From assembly GCF_015207655.1 (NCBI RefSeq), contig NZ_JADEWN010000001.1, positions 62,001 to 126,000 of the forward strand: 64,000 bases of DNA, in the 5' to 3' direction. Source of the DNA: Gloeocapsopsis crepidinum LEGE 06123. GTDB lineage: Bacteria; Cyanobacteriota; Cyanobacteriia; Cyanobacteriales; Chroococcidiopsidaceae. A model generated the notes under the pieces. It was not told the DNA's origin, ran no database searches, and was given only the letters and a program-made list of their open reading frames with translations. Below, one piece after another: positions 28,064 to 36,355 of the stretch (its first letter is position 1; every line of letters starts with the position of its first letter). The position numbers were made by a program, and so were the translations under genes.

Positions 28064-28609
28064 ATGAATAATGAAGCTTTAGATGTTCCAACGAAGGTTT
28101 CTTTTAAAGAAGCGATTGATTTAACTCAATTATTGCTGGATCAAGTTGGATCTGGGCAGTTGCAAGAATCGGAAGTCAAAGCCGTTGTATCTGATTTGGT
28201 GAGAACGCAAAACGGTGCTAGAGGCTTTTTTGTGACTTATTTAACGACTGATTTACTTATAGACGATCGCCTAACAAATTCGGTTGTGGAAGCTTTGCGA
28301 TCGCATCCTGAAACTGTCGCAGAATTATTAGTGAAGAACGTTGCGATGTCGGCAGCTCAAGCATTGTATCACCGTCGCAATCAAGCTGAGGAAATGGTAC
28401 AAGGTTCGTTACGAGTTCAACAGCGTACGCAAAAACTAATTCAATTGGTTAATCTTACTGCTGTATACCAACACGCTCAGGATTTGTTAGATACTGCTAC
28501 AACTGGAGAAGGTCACTATCAAGACTTTCTCAATCGCTGGGGTTACGATACTGAACAAAGACAAGCCATGTGCCAAGCACTACAACAAGTCTTATCCCGC
28601 GCACATTAA
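28064..28609 (+). CDS. Conserved cyanobacterial hypothetical protein, 181 aa
   Basis: A 181-aa soluble, mainly helical protein without signal or membrane segment. Readable stretches are KVSFKEAIDLTQLLLDQV, GARGFFVTYLTTDLLIDD and TVAELLVKNVAMSAAQALYH. It resembles conserved hypothetical proteins of cyanobacteria, but I do not recall a function. It follows the PLP lyase gene after 135 bp. That gap contains a short repeat of the kind ggcgtagccgaaggc (about 27976-27992), typical of cyanobacterial intergenic repeats. Codon use fits the neighbours and the gene is probably real. Confidence 0.7.
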   Translation: MNNEALDVPTKVSFKEAIDLTQLLLDQVGSGQLQESEVKAVVSDLVRTQNGARGFFVTYLTTDLLIDDRLTNSVVEALRSHPETVAELLVKNVAMSAAQALYHRRNQAEEMVQGSLRVQQRTQKLIQLVNLTAVYQHAQDLLDTATTGEGHYQDFLNRWGYDTEQRQAMCQALQQVLSRAH

Positions 28610-28757
28610 AAGTCACGACTCCAATATTTTCACCCCATAATTTGCGATTCATAGCTGTACTGAGGTGTCTTTCAAGGAAAATCCAAAAATAGAACCCAAA
28701 ATGGAAGGACAACACTATTCAAGGAATTTTCTGACCCCTGATCCCTGATCAATACAA

Positions 28758-28868
28758 TTAGCCGCTAAATCCTACTAAGAATACGGCGATCGCACCAACA
28801 ACTGCCAATATTGATAACACTACTCCAGCATTAGGGCTGCCTTTGAAGGAATAATTTTTGTCTTTCAT
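28758..28868 (-). CDS. Small single-helix membrane protein, 36 aa
   Basis: A 36-residue frame from ATG at 28868 to TAA. A polar, basic N-terminus (MKDKNYSFKGSPNAG) is followed by one transmembrane helix (VVLSILAVVGAIAVFLVGF) ending in SG. The charge pattern and clean helix argue that it is translated, and AGGT lies a few bases before the ATG. I cannot assign it to a named photosystem or NDH subunit. It lies between the 181-aa protein (opposite strand) and tspO (same strand). The rest of the interval holds nothing else visible. Confidence 0.5.
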   Translation of the reverse strand: MKDKNYSFKGSPNAGVVLSILAVVGAIAVFLVGFSG

Positions 28869-28976
28869 GGAAGTACCTATGTGTTAAGCTTCTATATCTA
28901 TTGTTACATTTAGTAATAAATTTTTCATTAAATGTTTGTGGCATCTCAAGTTAATTGTTCGCAAACCAAATAGCTA

Positions 28977-29459
28977 CTATATTCCTCCTACACCAGGGTT
29001 AAGCTGAATCAGCACCCAAGTGAGATATGTACCGATTGGTCCCCAAAGCATATATGGTAGAAGTAACCAAGATGCTGCTGTTGATATCTTACGGACAGAA
29101 ATCGCTACAACATAAGCTAATATCGTTGCTAATCCACCAAAAATCAGTCCGCCAAAAAGACTGCGTAATTCAACGACAACAGGGCTGTAGAGAGTTGTGA
29201 GGAGGGCGATCGCAATATATAAGCCCATGAATAACCACGGGCGATCGCGTCTTGTGCGACGAGATTTCTCCCAGACTAAAATTGCCGAAATTGTGCCACA
29301 AATCCAAACAACTGCCCAAATCAAAGGAATCAATGATTCAAAAGTTAGCCATCCAGGGCGAGTTAAGTTTTGAAACCACGGATCGCGCAGTGAAGTCAGG
29401 AGATTTCCTCCAAAAAAAATTGCTACTGAAACGGCAAGAATTATCCATCTAGCTTTCAT
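28977..29459 (-). CDS. TspO/MBR-family tryptophan-rich sensory protein
   Basis: A 160-aa protein with five hydrophobic helices and several conserved Trp. PWFQNLTRPGWLTFE matches the N-terminal TspO loop, followed by IPLIWAVVWICGTISA, and the C-terminal LLLPYMLWGPIGTYLTWVLI is the TspO signature of helix V. Family members bind porphyrins and cholesterol-like ligands and modulate tetrapyrrole and stress responses. Cyanobacterial TspO is linked to stress and light adaptation. Sequence identity to classical TspO looks modest. The methyltransferase gene begins upstream in the same direction, so they may be co-transcribed. Confidence 0.75.
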   Translation of the reverse strand: MKARWIILAVSVAIFFGGNLLTSLRDPWFQNLTRPGWLTFESLIPLIWAVVWICGTISAILVWEKSRRTRRDRPWLFMGLYIAIALLTTLYSPVVVELRSLFGGLIFGGLATILAYVVAISVRKISTAASWLLLPYMLWGPIGTYLTWVLIQLNPGVGGI

Positions 29460-29489
29460 GGTAATTGGTGAGTAATTAGTAATTGTTTG

Positions 29490-30269
29490 CTATTTGTTAC
29501 TATGTTGGTTAGCAGTAGCTAAAGGTTTTGTAAAAATCATGATATGTTGTGATGGCAGGATATTTTGAGTTTTTTGCCATTGCAATCCTACAAATTTCAT
29601 TTCCTTTTTTACTTGATTTTGAGTCATTTTGTGTAATCCCTTAATTGGGATCAAAGGATTTTCTCTACGGTATTCAACTAATACGACTCTTCCTCCAGGT
29701 TTGAGAGCTTTTGTAATACCTTGCATAACTTCATATGGATAAGAAAATTCGTGATATGCATCTACCATTAGAGCTAAATCAATGCTATTTTCCGGTAGGT
29801 TAGGGTTAGTAATATTACCTAAGATTGCCTCGACGTTAGTAATTCCTGTATCTTTTTTCAGGAATTCAATAATATCCAACATTTCAGGTTGAATATCCAC
29901 TGCCAATACTTTTCCATCAGGTAACTTTTGAGCCATCCGAAAGCTAAAGTAACCTGTCCCTGCACCAATATCTGCTACAACATCTGTGGATTGCAGATCA
30001 AGCGCGTTTAACACCTTTTGTGGTTGTTCTTCTGTTTCTCTACTTGGACGTTCTAGCCATAGTACTTCTGTATGTCCCATCACTTTGGCAATTTCACGCC
30101 CTTGGTAAAATTTACCAATACCGTCAGGGCTATGTATGGTGTGATACTGATAATTCTGACTGCTATCTACAACTGGAGTAGCTGCGAGTGTTGTGCAACT
30201 CACCAAAACTGTGCAATACAGTAATGCACACAATGGTAATATTTTAAGTCTTAGTTGGCTCCAAAACAT
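29490..30269 (-). CDS. SAM-dependent class I methyltransferase with lipoprotein-type signal
   Basis: A 259-aa protein. Residues 1-30 form a signal peptide ending in the lipobox-like LVSC, so the mature protein could be a lipoprotein facing the periplasm. The rest is a class I Rossmann methyltransferase: VVADIGAGTGYFSFRMAQ (motif I, SAM binding), VLAVDIQPEML (motif II), ENSIDLALMVDAYHEF (motif IV) and LKPGGRVVLVEYR. Methyltransferases outside the cytoplasm are unexpected because SAM is cytosolic, yet this arrangement recurs in cyanobacterial proteins. The substrate is unknown. It lies just upstream of tspO on the same strand. Confidence 0.8.
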   Translation of the reverse strand: MFWSQLRLKILPLCALLYCTVLVSCTTLAATPVVDSSQNYQYHTIHSPDGIGKFYQGREIAKVMGHTEVLWLERPSRETEEQPQKVLNALDLQSTDVVADIGAGTGYFSFRMAQKLPDGKVLAVDIQPEMLDIIEFLKKDTGITNVEAILGNITNPNLPENSIDLALMVDAYHEFSYPYEVMQGITKALKPGGRVVLVEYRRENPLIPIKGLHKMTQNQVKKEMKFVGLQWQKTQNILPSQHIMIFTKPLATANQHSNK

Positions 30270-30423
30270 AATTCAAGAAATAAAAGTGATTAGACAAGGG
30301 TAGCTTGACGGTTGCACTTCTTGCTCCAACGATATCGTCTATCTTGTGATAGAAACGCGGATGTGTGTAGCTGATCTAATATCAAGAAAAGTAGTTTAGA
30401 TTACAATCAGGCTACGAAAGCGT

Positions 30424-31389
30424 ATGAATCCAGATAGCGATCGCACAAATAATTTTACTCAGACAGATGTGACTGAAGCTGAAGAACAAGAAACAATTCA
30501 AGCTGCGGATCAAAAAACAAATAGTGTTGCAGATGTCGTTTCACCGGAAACACTTGTGGTTAAGGAACCACCACCATCACCAGATTATCCTCGATATCGA
30601 ATTAGCCCAGATGAAAGCATCAGACTTGCTGAGATTAATCCCAATGCTTGCGAACACTACAGAAAAAAGAAAGACGTTGTCAAGGAACTAGAAATTCAAA
30701 GGAAGCGGCTGGCACTTTTACAAGAACGCTTGTACGCTGAAAATGAACGCAGCGTTTTGATTGTGTTGCAGGCAATGGATACAGGAGGAAAAGATGGCAC
30801 AATCAAGCATGTTTTTCAAGGTATCAATCCGCAAGGTTGTCAAGTTTGGTCGTTTAAGAAGCCTACCGACGAAGAACTAAGTCACGACTTTTTGTGGCGC
30901 TATCACCGCCGCGCACCGCGTCGAGGAATGATTACTATTTTTAACCGATCGCACTACGAAGATGTTTTGATTGTGCGGGTGAAAGATTTAGTTTCTGAAC
31001 AAGTATGGCGTCAGCGCTATCGCGTTATTAACGAGTTCGAGCAAATGCTAACGTTGGATAATATTGTTGTCATTAAATTCTTCTTACATATTTCCAAAGA
31101 CGAACAACGCCGGAGATTAGAAAGCCGCTTGGAAGATCCGAATAAGCGCTGGAAGTTTTCGATTAATGATGTCAATGAGCGCAAGTTGTGGGATAAGTAT
31201 CAACAAGCTTACGAAGATGCGATTAATAACTGTTCGACGGCTTATGCACCTTGGTACGTCGTGCCATCGAATAAAAAATGGTATCGTAATTTAGTCATTG
31301 CTAGAGCGATCGCCGATACTTTAGAAGCAATGAATCCTCAATATCCGGCTGCTGCCCAAGGATTGGAAAGCGTTGTTATTCCAGTATAA
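30424..31389 (+). CDS. ppk2: Polyphosphate kinase 2 family protein
   Basis: A 321-aa enzyme. The PPK2 core starts near residue 85 and has Walker A in LQAMDTGGKDGTIKHVF, then GCQVWSFKKPTDEELSHDFL and the Walker B/lid region FNRSHYEDVLIVRV. It ends in DRxxR-like EQRRRLESRLEDPNKRWKF. PPK2 moves phosphate between polyphosphate and nucleoside mono- or diphosphates. Single-domain members of this length are usually AMP- or ADP-phosphorylating. An acidic, poorly conserved N-terminal extension of about 50 residues precedes the core. It stands alone, divergent from the methyltransferase gene. The preferred nucleotide cannot be told from sequence. Confidence 0.92.
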   Translation: MNPDSDRTNNFTQTDVTEAEEQETIQAADQKTNSVADVVSPETLVVKEPPPSPDYPRYRISPDESIRLAEINPNACEHYRKKKDVVKELEIQRKRLALLQERLYAENERSVLIVLQAMDTGGKDGTIKHVFQGINPQGCQVWSFKKPTDEELSHDFLWRYHRRAPRRGMITIFNRSHYEDVLIVRVKDLVSEQVWRQRYRVINEFEQMLTLDNIVVIKFFLHISKDEQRRRLESRLEDPNKRWKFSINDVNERKLWDKYQQAYEDAINNCSTAYAPWYVVPSNKKWYRNLVIARAIADTLEAMNPQYPAAAQGLESVVIPV

Positions 31390-31427
31390 AGTTGGTGAAT
31401 AAGTAAGCAGTGGTGATGCTACTTAGT

Positions 31428-31583
31428 TTACAGGTTGTCAATCCTGATCCACCACCATTTAATTAGGAGAATTGGTAAATCTATTTGTTCGCGATAGCGA
31501 TCGCTTTCCAAGGGTGGTTCATTACTCCACAAATTCTCGTCTGGAAAAATTAAGTCTGTGGCGATCTGAGTTGAAGTAACCAC
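31428..31583 (-). pseudogene. Uma2-family N-terminal remnant
   Basis: A minus-strand frame of 51 codons contains FPDENLWSNEPPLESDRYRE followed by ILLIKWWW. From memory this matches the opening of Uma2 (DUF820) proteins, which typically read like FPPGDLYSDEPPLET and then LLxCLEWWW. The frame stops soon after the WWW, where a normal Uma2 continues for about 150 residues, so this is a truncated relic. An intact Uma2 gene and another broken one lie within 7 kb. Confidence 0.55.
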
Positions 31584-31742
31584 CTGGGGCTGAGATATAA
31601 CCGCGATTTCTGACGCTGTTTTTTTTACCCTATCCTAAACTTTCAGGTGAGTAGTGGAGAGTAGGGAGTTGTGTTGTTGGTTTAAGTGATAACTGCTATC
31701 CTCTATGCCTGAAATCAAAACTGCGTTGTTATAGAAGATAAT

Positions 31743-31763
31743 TAATGAGAATATATCTTATTA
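31743..31763. promoter_or_regulatory. Fur-like imperfect palindrome upstream of the first AraC gene
   Basis: The half-sites TAATGAGA (31743-31750) and TCTTATTA (31756-31763) match in 7 of 8 positions around a five-base AT centre, 33 bp before the AraC start. An AT-rich palindrome with A/T-GA-A/T halves is compatible with a cyanobacterial Fur box or an autoregulatory site. Confidence 0.35.
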
Positions 31764-31796
31764 AGCGCAATAACACTTCAGGAATGCAATCAAATC

Positions 31797-32762
31797 ATGC
31801 CTCTCATTCTCTCAGATCGAGATTTAAAAACTTCTGACCCAAGCAGATACAAACTGAGTGTGAAGTGTTCTCAGTCTATTAGTTCGGCTTGTAAGCGATC
31901 AATTAATCTTGGTCATGGGTTACATTTACTCATTCGAGATTATCAACTTCAAGAACCTTTACTAGAAGAGATCGTCCACGCCTACTCAACAGTTGAACTT
32001 GAATTTGGTTTTAACTTGTCTGGTAAACCGCATCACCAAACGAGTTGTTTCAGCTACCCAGGTAGTTTTTTACAGTTTGAGCAAACAACTTCTCGGACAG
32101 CAATAGTAGAATGGTTGCCAGGACAAACTCTTAAGATCGATCTGCATTTGACTGCACCTAAAGATAGTTATGCATTCAGTCCAAAGCAGATGGAGTTGAT
32201 TCCACTAGAGTTAAGACAGCAACTCGAAAATCCAGATGATGAATTTTATACAGATTTAGGTACTCTCACTCCTGAAGTGCATTTGGTGCTACAACAAATT
32301 CTCAATTGTCCGTATCAAGGAGAAATTGAGCAAATTTATTTGCAAGCCAAAGCATTGGAACTGATTGCATTGCAGTCAGCCCATATACTAAAGCATAGCG
32401 ATCGCAACCAACCTGTTAAGTTAAAATCTTGTGATATTGATCGCCTTTATCACGCTAGAGATGTATTACTAAATAACGTTGAAAATCCACCTTCATTAAT
32501 TGATTTAGCGCGATTGGTTGGAATGAACGACTGTACATTCAAACGCGGATTTCGGCAGGTATTTGGCACAACTGCATTTGGTTATCTCCGAAAACACCGG
32601 ATGATTCAAGCACGGCAATTTTTATTAGAAAATAAAATGAGTATTGCCGAAGTAGCGTGTGCGGTTGGTTATTCACATCCTGGTTATTTTGCTGCTGCAT
32701 TTCGTCGCGAGTTTGGAATAAATCCTAGTTCTTTGCGGCGTGATGTTCCGGCTTGTGACTAG
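31797..32762 (+). CDS. AraC-family transcriptional regulator of the iron-uptake cluster (PchR-like)
   Basis: A 321-aa regulator. The C-terminal 100 residues are an AraC double helix-turn-helix: PSLIDLARLVGMNDCTFKRG, FRQVFGTTAFGYLRKHRM, then MSIAEVACAVGYSHPGYFAA and FRREFGINPSSLRR. The N-terminal 200 residues are the ligand-sensing part shared with PchR-type regulators that respond to intracellular ferri-siderophore. It precedes a TonB receptor and a siderophore-binding lipoprotein and has a paralogue at 38884, so it probably activates the module when iron is scarce. A palindrome at 31743 may bind Fur or the regulator itself. Confidence 0.9.
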   Translation: MPLILSDRDLKTSDPSRYKLSVKCSQSISSACKRSINLGHGLHLLIRDYQLQEPLLEEIVHAYSTVELEFGFNLSGKPHHQTSCFSYPGSFLQFEQTTSRTAIVEWLPGQTLKIDLHLTAPKDSYAFSPKQMELIPLELRQQLENPDDEFYTDLGTLTPEVHLVLQQILNCPYQGEIEQIYLQAKALELIALQSAHILKHSDRNQPVKLKSCDIDRLYHARDVLLNNVENPPSLIDLARLVGMNDCTFKRGFRQVFGTTAFGYLRKHRMIQARQFLLENKMSIAEVACAVGYSHPGYFAAAFRREFGINPSSLRRDVPACD

Positions 32763-32835
32763 AAATGTTCCTTGCTTAGGAGATGCGATCGCGCGATCGC
32801 AGATAATCATATTAGAAGTCGTAAGGACAGATTCA

Positions 32836-33399
32836 ATGAATAGTGTTGTCCTCAATCTAGAACCAATTGCACACTTGAGCGATGAGCAATTCTATCAACT
32901 GTGTCTTGCCAATCGCGATTTAAACTTAGAAATGAGTGCAGCAGGAGAATTAATTATTGTGCCACCTGTGGGAGGCGAAAGTGGAAATCGAGAAGCTGGG
33001 CTAATCGCTGATTTAGAAATCTGGAATCGTCAAACTAAATTAGGTAAAGTTTTTAGTTCATCAACAATTTTCATTCTGCCCAACGGTGCTAAACGTTCTC
33101 CTGATGCAGCTTGGGTAAAATTAGAACGATGGGAAGCTTTGACGCCTGAACAGCGTAAAAAATTTCCGCCACTCGTCCCTGATTTTGCAATCGAACTGCG
33201 TTCCGAAACGGATCGACTGCAACCGATTCAAGCGAAAATGCAAGAGTACATCGAAAATGGTCTGCGTTTGGGTTGGATAATTAATCCTCAGGATAGCCAA
33301 GTAGAAATTTATCGACCTTCCCAAGCTGTAGAAGTCGTTCAAATGCCAGTGATTCTTTCTGGAGAAGATATTTTGCCTGGTTTTGAGTTGCAAGTGTAG
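32836..33399 (+). CDS. Uma2-family (DUF820) putative endonuclease
   Basis: A 187-aa protein with a PD-(D/E)XK-type core: GNREAGLIADLEIWNRQTKL, then IFILPNGAKRSPDAAWV (catalytic Asp), PDFAIELRSETDR (E and K-like site) and MQEYIENGLRLGWIINP, ending in LPGFELQV. The family is hugely expanded in cyanobacteria. A nuclease role is predicted from fold, but the biology is unknown. A longer frame starts at 32740 inside the AraC gene. The conserved N-terminus MNSVVLNLEPI fixes the ATG at 32836. It lies between the regulator and the receptor it presumably controls, so it is probably an insertion into the module. Confidence 0.85.
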   Translation: MNSVVLNLEPIAHLSDEQFYQLCLANRDLNLEMSAAGELIIVPPVGGESGNREAGLIADLEIWNRQTKLGKVFSSSTIFILPNGAKRSPDAAWVKLERWEALTPEQRKKFPPLVPDFAIELRSETDRLQPIQAKMQEYIENGLRLGWIINPQDSQVEIYRPSQAVEVVQMPVILSGEDILPGFELQV

Positions 33400-33636
33400 C
33401 TACTTGGGTGCGAAGAAGCAGGTATGTTCGGTAACAGGTAATCGGTCATCGGTAACTGGGGAAGATATATTTTTACCTATTTACTCGCATAAATGTTCCG
33501 GCTAGTGACTAAAAAATTCCGTCGCGTAGCAGACGCGATCGCCCAAATCACTCTATAGTTTGCTTTAGCTTTCTTGCAAAGAATTTGCAATGAGGTGTTT
33601 GCAGGGCTAGTGATATTGAGGGTGGGTGTGAGTAAT

Positions 33637-36237
33637 ATGAGGCACCAGCGATTGCTTGGGTTGATGCTATTAGGAACGGTGTGGGCGATCGCGCTTCCGC
33701 CTGTTGCGGCAAAAGACGAGATACCGAGTAAAACGCTTACACAATGGATTGTAACAACGAGGAAATCACAAAATTCTGACATCGCTCAAAATGTTCCTAT
33801 ACAAGTCACCGGTGTGAGTGTCTTTGAGACAGATACAGCTTTAGAAATAGTTCTGGAAACCGCAGGGCAATTGTCGCAACCTACGACGTCGGTTGTTGGT
33901 AATACTTTAATTGCAGATATTCCGAATGCAGTACTGAACCTACCAGAACCACAAGAACCTCAATTTGTCAATCCAACAGCAGAAATTGCATCGTTATCGG
34001 TAACAAATTTGCCAAATAATCAAATTCGAGTTGCCATTGAGGGAGTCAACGCACCACCGACAGCACAAGTTAGTGCATCTGCGCAAGAATTGATACTCAC
34101 TGTAACGCCTAGTACAAACGCAGCGATAACTGACGACGAGGAAGCGATTCAGATTGTAGTCACAGCAACACGCACTGAAGAAGCTGTCGAGAATGTCCCG
34201 CGTTCAGTTACAGTGGTAGAGCGCGAACAAATCGAACAACAGGTAACAGTATCGCAATCAAGAAACCTGCAAGATATTCTGGGTAATCTCGTTCCTGGTT
34301 TAGCACCGACAACGCAAAGTAATAACAATACAAATCAAACACTTCGAGGCAGACAAGTTCAAGTTTTAATTGATGGCGTACCGCTGCGTTCAAACTTAAC
34401 AAACCAACCGCGAGATTTTAGAAGTATCGATCCTGATTCGATTGAACGTGTGGAAGTTGTACGCGGACCAAGTGCAACTTATGGTGATGGTGGTACCGGA
34501 GGCGTGATTAATATTATTACCCGCCGACCTCCTGAAGGAGAGATTCTAAGTACTGTAGAAGTTGGCGTGAATGCTGCTGCGGGTGGGGGAAATTCATTTT
34601 TATTAGGCGACAGTTTTGGTAACTTCTTTAAATACGGGCTTGCGGGCGATGAAGGCGTTGTGGATTTTGTTTTTGATTTCTCGCGATCGTATACTGGTGG
34701 CTTTTTTGATGCGCGTGGCGATCGCATTCCGCAATTTGCCCAAGATTCTGATGCTGACACATTAAGTGTCCTTGGTAAAATCGGCTTTGATTTCAGCGAA
34801 GATCAACGCTTACAGTTTAGTGCTAGCTATTTTGAAGCCAACGAAAACTTCCGCATCATTAGCGATCCTAGCATCGAAGATATTCCAGGAATTCAGTATG
34901 CCCGTGCGCTTGAAGTTCCAGGCATTGAAGTTATTGGTGGTAATGAAGCAGGTAATCACACGACTGTTTTTAACGTAAACTATACGCACGCAAATCTTTT
35001 AGGTAGTCGAGTCCAAGCACAAGCATTTTACCGCAATGGTCCCGTGTCATTTACACCTGAAGACTTACGACCGTTTGATTTTGTCGATCCTGGAATTTTT
35101 CAAAGTACAATTGAGCGCGAGTTATTTGGCGGTAGACTCCAGGTAGAAACACCTGTTTCTTCAACATTGAGCGTGTTGTGGGGCGCAGATTACCTCGATG
35201 AAGATATCTCGCAGGTAATTACGTTCTTCGATCCTGAAGTGTATGATGCGACAAACCGTCGAGTGTTTCAAGCAATTGGCACGCGAAGCTATATGCCTCC
35301 GCATAATTTTAGTAACCTTGGCTTATTTGCCCAAGCCCAGTGGAATTTAACCGACGCTTTGCGTCTTAGTGGTGGAATACGTTACGAACGCTTTGCCCTA
35401 AGTGTGGATGATTACACAACGGTTGGGTTTGGGTTGACTCCAGATCGGGCGATTGCTGGTGGAGATGTTAGTTTTGACGATATTTTATTTAACATTGGCG
35501 CGACGTACAACTTAACTGAGAATCTCAGCGTATTTGCAAGCTTTGCACAAGGCTTTTCCGCACCAACTTTTGGAACGATTTTGCGCGATCCACCCGAAGA
35601 TTTCACCTCAGTTACGGATGATTTTGATGTCATTAGTCCGCAACTGGTGAATAGTTATGAAATTGGAGTGCGGGGAAATTGGGCAAATATCCAAGCTTCG
35701 CTTGCGGGTTTCTACAACGAGTCAGAACTCGGTATCGGATTTGAAGAATCTCCCTTGGGTACTCGCATTGCGCGTCAACCGCAACGGTTTATCGGGTTGG
35801 AAGGAACTGTAGATTGGCAACCTATCAATAATTTGGCATTAGGTGGAAGTGTAACGTTACTTCGAGGTGAATTTGAAAATGAAGATGGCGATTACTTAGC
35901 AATTGATGGATTTACGGTTTTTCCACCGAAATTAACGGCTTACGTACAACACGAAACTGATTTTGGCTGGCGCAATCGATTGCAATTGCTGTATGTTGGC
36001 GATCGCAGTGCGGCTTTCGATGATGGTGTTGATCCGGTTCCTGTGACAGGTTACACAACCCTTGACTTGATTAGCAGTATCCCATTACTTGGAGGTAGAC
36101 TATCATTTAGCGTTGAAAATCTCCTCAATCGACAATACGCGCCTTTCTTGAATCAGGTTAATGGTGGATACTTTGAACCTGGAAACGTTGCTGCACGAGG
36201 TCGTACGATTAGTGTTAACTATTCGATTGATTGGTGA
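33637..36237 (+). CDS. TonB-dependent siderophore receptor with N-terminal AMIN domain
   Basis: An 866-aa outer-membrane receptor. A Sec signal (MRHQRLLGLMLLGTVWAIAL then PPVAA) is followed by an AMIN domain at about residues 55-150 (VTGVSVFETDTALEIVLETA and SLSVTNLPNNQIRVAIEG), an envelope- or glycan-binding module typical of cyanobacterial receptors. The plug begins IQIVVTATRTEEAVENVPRS and has VQVLIDGVPLRS and RVEVVRGPSATYGDGGTGG. A 22-strand barrel follows and ends in the aromatic Trp (VNYSIDW). It imports ferric siderophore using TonB energy. The frame is open from 33574, but the ATG at 33637 starts the signal peptide. The ligand is probably hydroxamate or citrate type, inferred only from family likeness. 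Confidence 0.94.
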   Translation: MRHQRLLGLMLLGTVWAIALPPVAAKDEIPSKTLTQWIVTTRKSQNSDIAQNVPIQVTGVSVFETDTALEIVLETAGQLSQPTTSVVGNTLIADIPNAVLNLPEPQEPQFVNPTAEIASLSVTNLPNNQIRVAIEGVNAPPTAQVSASAQELILTVTPSTNAAITDDEEAIQIVVTATRTEEAVENVPRSVTVVEREQIEQQVTVSQSRNLQDILGNLVPGLAPTTQSNNNTNQTLRGRQVQVLIDGVPLRSNLTNQPRDFRSIDPDSIERVEVVRGPSATYGDGGTGGVINIITRRPPEGEILSTVEVGVNAAAGGGNSFLLGDSFGNFFKYGLAGDEGVVDFVFDFSRSYTGGFFDARGDRIPQFAQDSDADTLSVLGKIGFDFSEDQRLQFSASYFEANENFRIISDPSIEDIPGIQYARALEVPGIEVIGGNEAGNHTTVFNVNYTHANLLGSRVQAQAFYRNGPVSFTPEDLRPFDFVDPGIFQSTIERELFGGRLQVETPVSSTLSVLWGADYLDEDISQVITFFDPEVYDATNRRVFQAIGTRSYMPPHNFSNLGLFAQAQWNLTDALRLSGGIRYERFALSVDDYTTVGFGLTPDRAIAGGDVSFDDILFNIGATYNLTENLSVFASFAQGFSAPTFGTILRDPPEDFTSVTDDFDVISPQLVNSYEIGVRGNWANIQASLAGFYNESELGIGFEESPLGTRIARQPQRFIGLEGTVDWQPINNLALGGSVTLLRGEFENEDGDYLAIDGFTVFPPKLTAYVQHETDFGWRNRLQLLYVGDRSAAFDDGVDPVPVTGYTTLDLISSIPLLGGRLSFSVENLLNRQYAPFLNQVNGGYFEPGNVAARGRTISVNYSIDW

Positions 36238-36257
36238 CATTTTGAAGTTAGGGAATG

Positions 36258-36304
36258 GGTAATGGGTAATTCTAGATGAATATTATTTCCAATTACCAAT
36301 GACC
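36258..36304. repeat. Imperfect inverted repeat between receptor and ferredoxin-like gene
   Basis: GGTAATGGGTAATT (36258-36271) and AATTACCAATGACC (36291-36304) are reverse complements in 12 of 14 positions. Similar ggtaatcgg units occur near 33436-33463 and 39845-39857, so it belongs to a local repeat family that separates genes in the iron cluster. It could fold as a terminator-like hairpin after the receptor gene. Confidence 0.45.
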
Positions 36305-36355
36305 AGTTACCAGTTACCAAGCTTTTAGTTACGTTTATTGACCGCCAACTTGTTT

